Virus record (IMG/VR): IMGVR_UViG_3300030328_002969
Span: 1 to 21,576 of that record
From: a virus
Strand: one strand, 5' to 3'
DNA length: 21,576 nucleotides
Of the stretch, positions 12,689-19,211 are shown one piece after another. Position numbers and translations under genes: made by a program. Below the pieces are notes generated by a model. That model was not told where the DNA came from and did no database searches. It was given only the letters and a program-made list of their open reading frames with translations. Positions within the stretch are counted from its first letter, which is position 1. Each line of letters begins with the position of its first letter.

Positions 12689-13237
12689 ATGAAAATTATA
12701 AAATTTAAACAAAAGAAAAATCAAAAAATTTATTTTATCAATCAGGAAGAATTGATAAACCATTTAAAGAATGTTGTATTGATAGATGAGCCAGAGGCGA
12801 CCAATGGAGTGAGTGATGAATTTATTGTAAATGAATCCTTTGAAATTGGCGAGTGGGACTATGTTGATGCTGATTTAGAATATCTTGATTATGGAATATT
12901 GGGCGAAACAGAAAAATGGTTTGAAAAGAAAACAGGCAAAATATTAATCGTACCAACTGAAATTGTAAGAAATTTTGATTTAGCAGAGGTAAACGAAAAA
13001 TATAGTCGTGAATCTCTACAATATAGAAAGAAAGCCCTAATTGAAGCTATCGTAAGTTTAAATGATGAAGATAGCGTACATTTTTGCAATAAATGGGATT
13101 TAACTCATTATGGCGAAGAAAGAGCAACAGACCATTTGTATAACTATGCAAAAAATGTTGTAGAGGGAGAGTGTAAAACTATTGAAGACATAAAAGATAT
13201 GGAAAACTATTTAAATAAATATAAACTAAACAAATAA
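12689..13237 (+). CDS. 182-residue protein, unknown
   Basis: A soluble protein with a basic N-terminus (MKIIKFKQKKNQKIYFINQE), an acidic centre (EIGEWDYVDADLEYLDYGIL) and a helical C-terminal half (VSLNDEDSVHFCNKWDLTHY). No signal peptide or family motif. It is one of the longest genes of the early block and has two helix-rich parts, which may be separate domains. Its start has an A/T-rich leader without Shine-Dalgarno site. Confidence 0.6.
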   Translation: MKIIKFKQKKNQKIYFINQEELINHLKNVVLIDEPEATNGVSDEFIVNESFEIGEWDYVDADLEYLDYGILGETEKWFEKKTGKILIVPTEIVRNFDLAEVNEKYSRESLQYRKKALIEAIVSLNDEDSVHFCNKWDLTHYGEERATDHLYNYAKNVVEGECKTIEDIKDMENYLNKYKLNK

Positions 13238-13239
13238 CT

Positions 13240-13359
13240 ATGAAAGAACTACTAAAACAAATCAAACAAAATCCATTTGAGATATTACAAGGTGTAATAT
13301 TTCTGGTGGTGTTAAGTATTTTATTTTACTTATCAATTTGGATATTTTATACTAACTAA
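13240..13359 (+). CDS. 39-residue single-span membrane protein
   Basis: A short frame 2 bases after the 182-residue gene: MKELLKQIKQNPFEILQGVI followed by a hydrophobic helix (about 19-36, IFLVVLSILFYLSIWIFY). The basic N-terminus suggests N-in topology. Early single-span phage proteins often act on the host envelope or block superinfection; here this is only a possibility. Confidence 0.55.
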   Translation: MKELLKQIKQNPFEILQGVIFLVVLSILFYLSIWIFYTN

Positions 13360-13371
13360 AACTTAAACATT

Positions 13372-13602
13372 ATGCCGAAAAAAATATATTTAAAACTCTT
13401 AAAAGAGCAGAAAGAAAGAGGGATCTATTTTTCCTCTACTTTATCGCCTTATAGGTTTGAATCTTCAGACACTACAAGGCACGAAATAACAAACAAAGAA
13501 TATCAGGAAGATTATAACAAAGCAGAGGAAAAAGAAAGCAGGTTAAAAGATGATAGCTTTTTTAATTCCTCGCACTTTAAATTTAATATAATTAGAACAT
13601 AA
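13372..13602 (+). CDS. 76-residue protein, unknown
   Basis: A charged protein with MPKKIYLKLLKEQKERGIYF at the start and a Glu/Lys-rich middle (NKEYQEDYNKAEEKESRLKD). The ATG has an A-rich leader. No motif recognised. It stands between the small membrane protein and the 154-residue gene, all in one direction. Confidence 0.55.
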   Translation: MPKKIYLKLLKEQKERGIYFSSTLSPYRFESSDTTRHEITNKEYQEDYNKAEEKESRLKDDSFFNSSHFKFNIIRT

Positions 13603-13615
13603 AACAACTATAACA

Positions 13616-14080
13616 ATGGAAACTACAACACAACAATGGGAAGCACTTTATGATGTTAATGCCCATATACAAAACGAAATTGACTTTTTTAAAAGAGATA
13701 AACAGGAATTTCTTGTTAGCATATTATGGGATGAGGATAGAGATGCTGAAAGCGTAACAGACAAAGAGATTGAAGAGCATTTTTACAATGACCATTATAT
13801 AGGAGATTATCATTTTGATTATTTCAGGGAAGATTTGGAAGAAGAATTTAGACAACATATAGGTAAAACAATATATGTTGAGGGTACAAATATGGGGTGG
13901 AGAAACAGGACAGGACATAAAGAGTTTGAACTGATTAATTATGAAGATATATTTTATCAAATTGTACCAGAATGCGACTTAACCTACCATATAAGAAAGA
14001 TAAAAGAAAATGAGTATGAGATAAACATATCGCATCACGATAGCCCTATGGGAGAATATTATGCAATTAAAATAAAATAA
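13616..14080 (+). CDS. 154-residue phage protein, unknown
   Basis: An acidic N-terminal half (for example SVTDKEIEEHFYNDHYIGDY) and a more ordered C-terminal half containing IYVEGTNMGWRNRTGHKEFE, ECDLTYHIRK and ISHHDSPMGEYYAIKI. The elements 'NMGWRNR.G' and 'SHHDSP.GE.Y' look like strongly conserved blocks of a phage family, but I cannot name it. The paired histidines and aspartate in HHDSP could form a metal or catalytic site. This is observation, not assignment. Confidence 0.6.
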   Translation: METTTQQWEALYDVNAHIQNEIDFFKRDKQEFLVSILWDEDRDAESVTDKEIEEHFYNDHYIGDYHFDYFREDLEEEFRQHIGKTIYVEGTNMGWRNRTGHKEFELINYEDIFYQIVPECDLTYHIRKIKENEYEINISHHDSPMGEYYAIKIK

Positions 14081-14082
14081 CA

Positions 14083-14244
14083 ATGGAAAGAAAAATATAT
14101 TTATTTAACGATTGGTTAAAATGGTTAAATAAGCAAGGGATCAGAATTACTATGGAACACGAGTATTTTTGTGAATATTATCAGAATTTAAAAACATTTA
14201 AAAACAACTTAAAAGAATTTAACTTATGGAAAGAGGATATATAA
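14083..14244 (+). CDS. 53-residue protein, unknown
   Basis: The ATG 2 bases after the preceding stop, in the AATAACAATGG context, opens a 53-codon frame: MERKIYLFNDWLKWLNKQGI, then RITMEHEYFCEYYQNLKTFK and a basic helix. It overlaps the next gene by 19 bases in another frame. Rich in aromatic residues and lysine; no family recognised. Confidence 0.5.
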   Translation: MERKIYLFNDWLKWLNKQGIRITMEHEYFCEYYQNLKTFKNNLKEFNLWKEDI

Positions 14245-14537
14245 CAAATTTTGAAGATGATTTTATTGACAAACTAAACTTTGAGTTAAAAGATGAGAGT
14301 TTGACTGAAGAAGAGTTTAACGATAAAATTGATATATTTCTGCACGAAGAATTGGATTGGGGTTTAATACACTATGAAGAACAAATTGAAGTGCTGAAAG
14401 AACTACACCTATACGATTTTTCACACCTTGATAACCCTCAAACTTTAGGCGAGGTGTGTTATTTAGGAGTGAGAGATGAACTATACAATTCAGGAAGAAT
14501 ATTTGACAAAGACAATTATAAACTTAAAATAAAATAA
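14226..14537 (+). CDS. 103-residue strongly acidic protein, unknown
   Basis: About a quarter of the residues are Asp or Glu, with far fewer Lys and Arg (for example DESLTEEEFNDKIDIFLHEE and HYEEQIEVLKELHLYDFSHL). Small early phage proteins with such charge include DNA mimics that block host nucleases or repressors. That is only a possibility; there is no family match. It starts inside the preceding gene's 3' end. Confidence 0.55.
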   Translation: MERGYITNFEDDFIDKLNFELKDESLTEEEFNDKIDIFLHEELDWGLIHYEEQIEVLKELHLYDFSHLDNPQTLGEVCYLGVRDELYNSGRIFDKDNYKLKIK

Positions 14538-14539
14538 CT

Positions 14540-14755
14540 ATGGAATCAGATTTAGGAACACAAATAAAAAATTATATAGATTGGTTTCTATATGAATGCA
14601 CCGATCCACAAGATGAATTAGAATACCTAATAACCCTAATAATAGATAGTGGAGGAAAAGAAAAGAGAGAAATTTTAGAGGTATTAGAGTTGATAGCAAG
14701 AGCAATGATAAAAAACAATGAGCAAAACACCTATAACAATGGAAAAAGAATATAA
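14540..14755 (+). CDS. 71-residue acidic helical protein, unknown
   Basis: The protein starts MESDLGTQIKNYIDWFLYEC and continues with helices (LEYLITLIIDSGGKEKREIL, EVLELIARAMIKNN). It is 2 bases after the acidic 103-residue gene and overlaps the next gene by 17 bases. No motif recognised. The AAATAACTATGG context supports the start. Confidence 0.55.
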   Translation: MESDLGTQIKNYIDWFLYECTDPQDELEYLITLIIDSGGKEKREILEVLELIARAMIKNNEQNTYNNGKRI

Positions 14756-14903
14756 ATATATCTACTTACCTAATGGCGATTTTATTCAAATAAAATTTGA
14801 GGAATGGGGAATGGTATATGATAGCTTTAATAAACATAATGAACATATCAAAAGTTATGGATATGATTTATACGAAGAACTTAATTTAACTAAAAATAAA
14901 TAA
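14739..14903 (+). CDS. 54-residue protein, unknown
   Basis: Two in-frame ATGs are available, at 14718 and 14739. I chose 14739 because it has the ATAACAATGG context of its neighbours, and because the extra seven residues of the longer form carry no pattern. The protein starts MEKEYKYIYLPNGDFIQIKF, with two strands and a turn, and ends with an acidic helix. No family recognised. Confidence 0.55.
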   Translation: MEKEYKYIYLPNGDFIQIKFEEWGMVYDSFNKHNEHIKSYGYDLYEELNLTKNK

Positions 14904-14905
14904 CT

Positions 14906-15259
14906 ATGGACAAATTACAACAAATTGGATTACACTATAAGAAAAATAAAAAAGATTTTAATTACAACTCAATAGGCGAATATTTTGAAGATGATCTGGG
15001 TACACTTATAGACAACTATATAATGGACTCAAAAAAATATTACTATGTAAACGAGGAGGGAGAATTATTTTTTGAGGATAACGACAGAATGGATAGATAT
15101 TATGATACTGCGTTAGCCAACTTATTATATCTATTAAAAAAAACATACAATTCGCCCAAACTTGCGTGTAAAACGACAGGCAAAATTATAAATAATCCTG
15201 ACTATGTTGAAGATAAAGAAAAAGAGGTTTTTCAAGAGATTGGAGATCGATATTGGTAA
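14906..15259 (+). CDS. 117-residue acidic protein, unknown
   Basis: Rich in Asp, Glu, Tyr and Asn: MDKLQQIGLHYKKNKKDFNY, then EYFEDDLGTLIDNYIMDSKK and a Tyr/Asp-rich middle, with a helical part (ALANLLYLLKKTYNSPKLAC). No motif known. It starts 2 bases after the preceding stop. Its stop is followed by a tandem 17-base repeat. Confidence 0.55.
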   Translation: MDKLQQIGLHYKKNKKDFNYNSIGEYFEDDLGTLIDNYIMDSKKYYYVNEEGELFFEDNDRMDRYYDTALANLLYLLKKTYNSPKLACKTTGKIINNPDYVEDKEKEVFQEIGDRYW

Positions 15260-15265
15260 AACAGG

Positions 15266-15299
15266 TTTATAAAATAAACTAATTTATAAAACAAACTAA
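15266..15299. repeat. Tandem 17-base repeat
   Basis: Two abutting copies of TTTATAAAA(T/C)AAACTAA with one mismatch, in the 57-base gap before the small zinc-ribbon gene. They may be a regulatory duplication or simple slippage. Confidence 0.55.
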
Positions 15300-15316
15300 C
15301 AACTAAATAAATAACT

Positions 15317-15448
15317 ATGAAAGAAACAACAATGTGTCCTAAATGCTACAACGAGTTAGAAAAAGAAAAAGAACTCGACTATCCTTATGTATGTAGGGAT
15401 TGTGATGAAAACTTTTATAGCTTTGAAGCTATTACGATTAATAACTAA
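15317..15448 (+). CDS. 43-residue zinc-ribbon protein
   Basis: A short frame behind an AAATAACT leader. It begins MKETTMCPKCYNELEKEKEL and continues YPYVCRDCDENFYSFE. Two CxxC knuckles 15 residues apart (C7/C10 and C26/C29) form a complete four-cysteine ribbon like those of small transcription-related proteins. The cysteine pattern makes it very likely real; its target is unknown. Confidence 0.65.
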   Translation: MKETTMCPKCYNELEKEKELDYPYVCRDCDENFYSFEAITINN

Positions 15449-15465
15449 TAACTAAATAAATAACA

Positions 15466-15759
15466 ATGGAAAAAGAAACTAAAACAATGAAAGAAATAAA
15501 AGAATATAAAATTGAGGGAAAATCAATAGAACAATATTGGACTGATAAAATCTCAAAAGCATTAGTGGGTAAAACCATCACAAAAGTAGAGTATATCGGA
15601 GATCAGGAAATGGAAGATAGTATGTGGTATAAAAAACCAATAGCAATATGTTTAGACAATAGATATTGGCTTATCCCAATGTCTGATGATGAGGGAAATG
15701 ATGGAGGATCAATACGAACCACTATTTCAGGACTGCAAGTCATTCCTGTTCTATACTAA
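15466..15759 (+). CDS. 97-residue small phage protein, DDEGNDGG type
   Basis: A charged N-terminal helix is followed by VGKTITKVEYIGDQEMEDSM and an ordered end with WLIPMSDDEGNDGGSIRTTI and LQVIPVLY. The block 'G+.I..VEY...E ... P.SDDEGN.GG ... IPV' is reminiscent of small phage and bacterial proteins of unknown function. The cluster DDEGND could bind a metal. The gene has the standard start context. Family name not recalled. Confidence 0.6.
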   Translation: MEKETKTMKEIKEYKIEGKSIEQYWTDKISKALVGKTITKVEYIGDQEMEDSMWYKKPIAICLDNRYWLIPMSDDEGNDGGSIRTTISGLQVIPVLY

Positions 15760-15769
15760 ATAAACAATT

Positions 15770-15979
15770 ATGGAAAATTCACAAACAAAAGAAACGCAAA
15801 AAAACTTTAACGCAATACAAAAAAATATTGCAAACAATTTAGAAAAAAAACAGAAAAAAGAACTAACAATGCGAGAAAAAAGGAGATATGAGGGAAAAAT
15901 AATAAGTGCTTTTATCTCTGTAATTGGCTTAATTTTATGTCTTATTTGGATATTTCTCTCAAAATATTTTGGATATTAA
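15770..15979 (+). CDS. 69-residue C-tail-anchored membrane protein
   Basis: A charged helix rich in Lys, Asn and Gln (about 1-42) followed by one hydrophobic helix near the C-terminus (about 45-66, ISAFISVIGLILCLIWIFLS). Basic residues before the helix suggest the N-terminal part stays in the cytoplasm. Its end overlaps the promoter copy 2 region by two bases. Function unknown; host-envelope or exclusion roles are possible. Confidence 0.6.
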   Translation: MENSQTKETQKNFNAIQKNIANNLEKKQKKELTMREKRRYEGKIISAFISVIGLILCLIWIFLSKYFGY

Positions 15980-16015
15980 CAAATTATACATATCTTTGCT
16001 AATATTATAGACAAA
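15968..16015 (+). promoter_or_regulatory. Second rightward promoter, copy 2 of the duplicated element
   Basis: TATCTTTG at 15991-15998 is a perfect -7 element, and a TTTG at 15968-15971 lies exactly 19 bases upstream, the expected -33 distance. This makes it the best promoter in the window. Positions 15978-16015 repeat 10163-10200 with 35 of 38 bases identical. It should start RNA near 16004-16006, just before the structured segment. Confidence 0.75.
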
Positions 16016-16017
16016 CT

Positions 16018-16035
16018 ATGAAACATATATTGTAG
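16018..16035 (+). CDS. Possible five-codon leader ORF
   Basis: ATG in the common AACTATG context, coding MKHIL, with the TAG at 16033-16035. It overlaps the left arm of the following stem, so a ribosome on it would open the stem. Could be a leader peptide for attenuation; chance is also quite possible at this length. Confidence 0.25.
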   Translation: MKHIL

Positions 16036-16135
16036 GAGGTTTAAGGTTGGAAGTCGAAAGACAGAAAAACAGGATAAACAGATAAAATGGTTTTTAATCA
16101 TAACATTCCAGTCCTGTTCGCCTCCTAAAATATAT
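16025..16135 (+). ncRNA. Candidate structured RNA or leader
   Basis: A 111-base segment without a convincing frame between a strong promoter and the gene at 16161. Its ends pair over 15 positions (16025-16039 with 16121-16135): ATATATT, one G-A mismatch, TAGGAGG, against CCTCCTA, A, AATATAT. Inside, GTC-GAAA-GAC makes a GNRA-type hairpin (16053-16062) and ACAGGA (16069-16074) pairs with TCCTGT (16112-16117) around a weaker AATG/CATT stem. TAGGAGG resembles a Shine-Dalgarno site and CCTCCTA the end of 16S rRNA. I recognise no known RNA family. It may be a free small RNA or a regulatory 5' leader. Confidence 0.5.
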
Positions 16136-16160
16136 AATAAATAATTAAAATTAAATAACA

Positions 16161-16502
16161 ATGGGGTATAGAAGCACAATGATTTTAGGAATACCACCTG
16201 AACAAAAAAAAGAGTTTGAAGTCATACTCAAAAAACATTATGGGGAATTTATGAATGAAGTATATAAAACGCTTCAGCTTGTAAAAGAAAATAAGGATGT
16301 ACTGATCTATGAGGGAGAGTACCTTAAGTGGTATCCTGAATTTGATGATGTAAAAGAGATTACAGAGTTTTTAGAGAACACCTACAAGAAAAATGAAACT
16401 TGGTGTTTTTCAGTAGGCATTGGAGAAGATGGAAAGATACATACTGAATTAGGAGAGTGGTACGACTTTGTAGGAATATACACAACACACGAAATTTACT
16501 AA
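16161..16502 (+). CDS. 113-residue phage protein, GYRST type
   Basis: MGYRSTMILGIPPEQKKEFE, a helix, then IYEGEYLKWYPEFDDVKEIT, a helix, and WCFSVGIGEDGKIHTELGEW. The order 'GYRS ... LKWY..F.DV..I..F ... IGED' recurs in small proteins of phages and a few bacteria in my memory; no function known. It resembles in style the GTRSLT and Api92-like proteins that follow, suggesting one module of conserved accessory genes behind the second promoter. Confidence 0.65.
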   Translation: MGYRSTMILGIPPEQKKEFEVILKKHYGEFMNEVYKTLQLVKENKDVLIYEGEYLKWYPEFDDVKEITEFLENTYKKNETWCFSVGIGEDGKIHTELGEWYDFVGIYTTHEIY

Positions 16503-16518
16503 CTAAAATAAAATAACT

Positions 16519-16740
16519 ATGGAACAACAATTAGCAGAAATAGTAATGTGGGAAAAAGTCAGGCAAGATTGTAAATACCCAAAAGAAGATAACAATAATG
16601 GACTTATATATGGACTTTATCTTATAGATGATTTTGATGAGGATGGTTGGTGTGGAGATATTATAGATGTAGAGTGGTTTGAAACAGATGAGGAAAGATA
16701 TAAAGTTATAAAAGAAAACAATTTAAAAATAATTAACTAA
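16519..16740 (+). CDS. 73-residue acidic protein, unknown
   Basis: Starts MEQQLAEIVMWEKVRQDCKY and has an acidic middle (LIYGLYLIDDFDEDGWCGDI, then DVEWFETDEERYKVI). Mixed beta-helix appearance; no motif. Reads with the GYRST gene upstream and the GTRSLT gene downstream at short spacing, in the AAATAACTATGG start context. Confidence 0.55.
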   Translation: MEQQLAEIVMWEKVRQDCKYPKEDNNNGLIYGLYLIDDFDEDGWCGDIIDVEWFETDEERYKVIKENNLKIIN

Positions 16741-16751
16741 AATAAAATAAA

Positions 16752-17219
16752 ATGGGAACAAGAAGTTTAACGCATATTATCGAAGACAACAAAACCCTCA
16801 CAACAATGTATCGACACTATGATGGGGGTTTATCAGGACACGGAAACGATCTGGCAGAATTTTTAAAAGATTTTAAAGTCGTTAATGGATATTCTGGCGA
16901 CACAACAAAATTGGCTAATGGAATGGGTTGTTTAACTGCTCAACTAATAGCACACTTTAAACAGGGTTGTGGAAATATTTATATCCACCCTCCAAACACC
17001 AAAGATTGTTGGGAAGAGTACGACTACACTATTTATTTAGAAGACAACAAGATCAAAATTAAAGCTGTAAAAGTTTACGACAAAGAGTTTATATTTCAGG
17101 GAACGCCAAATGAATTATTGGGGTTACCTGAAGACCAAAAATTAGATCCACCTTTATATAAAAAGGTTTATCAATACTTAAAACAATTATTAACTACTAA
17201 AATTAAGAAAAATGCCTAA
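16752..17219 (+). CDS. 155-residue conserved phage protein, GTRSLT family
   Basis: MGTRSLTHIIEDNKTLTTMY, then RHYDGGLSGHGNDLAEFLKD, a glycine-rich loop with NGMGCLTAQLIAHFKQGCGN and IYIHPP. The set 'GTRSLT ... Y..YDG...GHG..LA.FL ... NGMG.L.AQL..HFK' marks a family common in phages and plasmids whose function I do not know. The histidines and aspartate in YDGG.SGHG could be a metal or catalytic site. The 3' end overlaps the next gene by eight bases. Confidence 0.75.
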   Translation: MGTRSLTHIIEDNKTLTTMYRHYDGGLSGHGNDLAEFLKDFKVVNGYSGDTTKLANGMGCLTAQLIAHFKQGCGNIYIHPPNTKDCWEEYDYTIYLEDNKIKIKAVKVYDKEFIFQGTPNELLGLPEDQKLDPPLYKKVYQYLKQLLTTKIKKNA

Positions 17220-17970
17220 TCATTGCTATTGTGCTATAATTGTACACCACGACAAAGATCGTAAAGTATTAGAAAAAATTGTAAAGAAAGAGGGGGGTTT
17301 AGCAGAATATCTTTTGCCTATGCCTAAAGAACTCGAGAACACAACCTCTCCTACGCAAGTGGTAACACCTAAAGCGTTTAAAGAACACGAAAAAAAGAAA
17401 GACACAGAGAAGTTTTGGACTCGAAGAATAACCAAAGAAATGCAAGAAGAATATATTGACAAATATAATTTTGATAATTGGTATGACTGGAGTTTGCATA
17501 ATTGGGGAACTAAATGGGGTTGTTATGAAAATAGTGTATCAGACAATGTCTATCACTTTACAACAGCTTGGTCGCCTCTGTGTGAAGAGTTAATAGAGGA
17601 GTTTTCTAAATTGGTAACCTCTTTTGTTTATACTTATGAAGAAGAACAAGGATGGGGAGGATGGATGAGTTATAAAGATGGAGTGTGTTACGAGTGGGGA
17701 CAATACGACATTCCTAATTGGACTGAGGATAAAACTTTTGTTATAAACCAACAAGGAGTAATTAAAGAAATGGAAGAAGACACCCCATTTTCTGATCCTA
17801 TATATGAAGAGTGGAAGATTTTAGGAACTCTATCGTATTTAGATGAGGATGAATACACAAACATAGATGACACCTACAAGCGAGGATGGTATCAGGAGTA
17901 TTGTTTAGAAGAGTTTGTGGGAGAAACAGAAAAAGAGGCGTTAGAGTTTTTCTCCCAACAACAGAAATAA
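17212..17970 (+). CDS. DUF1281/YubB ferredoxin-like (Api92-like) protein
   Basis: A 252-residue protein starting MPNHCYCAIIV, typical of the Api92/YubB ferredoxin-like family found on phages and plasmids (usually MPNWC.N...). Further family blocks are GGLAEYLLPMPKEL (28-41), DNWYDWSLHNWGTKWGCYE (88-106) and FTTAWSPLCEEL (116-127). The C-terminal 90 residues are acidic and less typical. No enzymatic role is established as far as I know; a role in plasmid or phage maintenance has been suggested. Its 3' end forms one arm of an inverted repeat (17949-17997). Confidence 0.75.
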   Translation: MPNHCYCAIIVHHDKDRKVLEKIVKKEGGLAEYLLPMPKELENTTSPTQVVTPKAFKEHEKKKDTEKFWTRRITKEMQEEYIDKYNFDNWYDWSLHNWGTKWGCYENSVSDNVYHFTTAWSPLCEELIEEFSKLVTSFVYTYEEEQGWGGWMSYKDGVCYEWGQYDIPNWTEDKTFVINQQGVIKEMEEDTPFSDPIYEEWKILGTLSYLDEDEYTNIDDTYKRGWYQEYCLEEFVGETEKEALEFFSQQQK

Positions 17971-18036
17971 AAAGTAAATGGTTGTTGTTAGGAGAAACCA
18001 ACAATGTAATTGATGGCTATATGTCGTGCCATCTCC
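17949..18036 (+). promoter_or_regulatory. Alternative stems around the stop of the DUF1281 gene
   Basis: TTTCTCC-CAACAAC (17949-17962) pairs with GTTGTTG, a three-base bulge, and GGAGAAA (17981-17997): 14 base pairs, including the last codons of the gene. A second stem GATGGC/GCCATC lies at 18012-18033. A third choice, GGAGA (17991-17995) with TCTCC (18032-18036), would exclude both. Such mutually exclusive pairing before the gene at 18053 is what a leader switch or ribosome-controlled attenuator looks like. Confidence 0.45.
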
Positions 18037-18052
18037 CATAAAAATAAAGAAA

Positions 18053-18307
18053 ATGAAAAACAAAAAATTATATAAATTAAAAAAATCAAGATTTCTGGAC
18101 TGGATGTTTAGCGACTTTGATGACATTCAGTATTGGGGAGGTTATCTTCTTAATGAGTTTAAAGCAAATGGAAAAATAGATTATACCATTGACCAGATGT
18201 TAGAAGAAAGAGATGCATTACCTGTATGGCTAATGGAGGGACACAACCTTGACTATATGGAGGAGGAGATGATCGAAGATATGGATGAAATAGAGCTGAT
18301 AGATTGA
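18053..18307 (+). CDS. 84-residue protein, unknown
   Basis: The frame could start at a GTG at 18026, but that lies in a hairpin loop; the ATG at 18053 has an AAAGAAA leader and is preferred. A basic N-terminus (MKNKKLYKLKKSRFLDWMFS) is followed by an acidic rest (MEEEMIEDMDEIELID at the end). No family recognised. The TGA stop overlaps the next ATG by one base. Confidence 0.55.
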   Translation: MKNKKLYKLKKSRFLDWMFSDFDDIQYWGGYLLNEFKANGKIDYTIDQMLEERDALPVWLMEGHNLDYMEEEMIEDMDEIELID

Positions 18308-18564
18308 TGGAAGAAAAAAACAAAATAATAAAACAAATAGTGGATATAGAAAGTTATGCCTTGTCAAATCAGGAAAACGAAGATAACTATATAAAAGAGT
18401 TAAATTTTTTATACCACAAACTGCATAAGTTATATGACACCAGATCCAAACGATCTCACGATAGTATAGAGGGAAAAGATTACCATATTGTTGAGTGTGA
18501 GGGAGAGTTGATATTTAAACATAAAACAAGTGGATTTGCACCACGATTAAAACAAATAAAATGA
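18307..18564 (+). CDS. 85-residue protein, unknown
   Basis: Starts at the ATG directly on the preceding TGA (TGATG), rather than the TTG one codon earlier. A helical charged protein (MEEKNKIIKQIVDIESYALS) with a beta-like end (YHIVECEGELIFKHKTSGFA). It opens a chain of six genes that each overlap the next by a few bases. No function known. Confidence 0.55.
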   Translation: MEEKNKIIKQIVDIESYALSNQENEDNYIKELNFLYHKLHKLYDTRSKRSHDSIEGKDYHIVECEGELIFKHKTSGFAPRLKQIK

Positions 18565-18689
18565 AAGAAACGATAAAAGAATTAAAAAAATTAGTATCAC
18601 TATTTGAACACAGAAAATTATTTACCAACGATAGTATATTAATGGTTGGTGATTTAGAAAAATTAAAAAACTTAATTAATAAACTATGA
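18561..18689 (+). CDS. 42-residue helical protein, unknown
   Basis: ATGA overlap with the gene before. MKETIKELKKLVSLFEHRKL, then a turn and a second helix ending LEKLKNLINKL, a possible helical hairpin. The overlap at both ends supports translation. No family. Confidence 0.5.
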   Translation: MKETIKELKKLVSLFEHRKLFTNDSILMVGDLEKLKNLINKL

Positions 18690-18799
18690 AGGATATAAAA
18701 TTCTGGAAAGAATGCTTGAGACAAGCATTAAAAAGTAACGACACAATGTATGCTATGTATTGTGAGGAAATGATTTACAAATTAAAACAAAAACTATGA
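18686..18799 (+). CDS. 37-residue protein, unknown
   Basis: ATGA overlaps at both ends. MKDIKFWKECLRQALKSNDT followed by a short helix with two Met-Tyr pairs. Too small for a functional call; the coupled position is the main evidence. Confidence 0.45.
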   Translation: MKDIKFWKECLRQALKSNDTMYAMYCEEMIYKLKQKL

Positions 18800-19050
18800 A
18801 GCATAAACAATTAACATACGACTGGGAAATTTCTGCTAACAATATAGTAGAGGTTGAGTATACTTATTCCCAAGAAGATGGCGACAGGTTGCAACCTCCA
18901 TACGAGGAAATCTATATAGATAAAATGACATTAAATGGAGATGATGTAACAGATCGCTTTGAAAACTATATAGAGGAAATTACAGATGAAATTATTAACG
19001 AGGGGGATTACGATATTGATCTCTCTCTCAATTTTTGGAATAAATTATGA
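18796..19050 (+). CDS. 84-residue acidic protein, unknown
   Basis: Beta-like first half (LTYDWEISANNIVEVEYTYS, then YEEIYIDKMTLNGDDVTD), acidic helix (ENYIEEITDEIINEGDYDID). ATGA overlap on both sides. No family recognised; strongly acidic like the protein at 14226. Confidence 0.55.
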   Translation: MKHKQLTYDWEISANNIVEVEYTYSQEDGDRLQPPYEEIYIDKMTLNGDDVTDRFENYIEEITDEIINEGDYDIDLSLNFWNKL

Positions 19051-19211
19051 AAGAAACAATAGATTTTTTACACGAACAAGTAAGGGCGTTGCAAAGAAAA
19101 GTGGCGTTGTTAGAAGAACATAACGACATACTCTTTGATTATGCTGATAGTAAAATGGTGGAGGGATGCGAAGATGCTGAAAAAGTGGTTGATAAAGTAT
19201 TAAAAAAATGA
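19047..19211 (+). CDS. 54-residue coiled-coil protein, unknown
   Basis: MKETIDFLHEQVRALQRKVA then LLEEHNDILF, with leucines in heptad spacing, so a short dimeric coiled coil is likely, followed by a small acidic helix. Overlaps both neighbours by four bases. Function unknown. Confidence 0.5.
   Translation: MKETIDFLHEQVRALQRKVALLEEHNDILFDYADSKMVEGCEDAEKVVDKVLKK

Noticed and set aside
15976-16197. Leftward 73-codon frame over the structured RNA
   Set aside because: It runs against all neighbours and overlaps the promoter and the start of the gene at 16161; the stem explains the sequence better.
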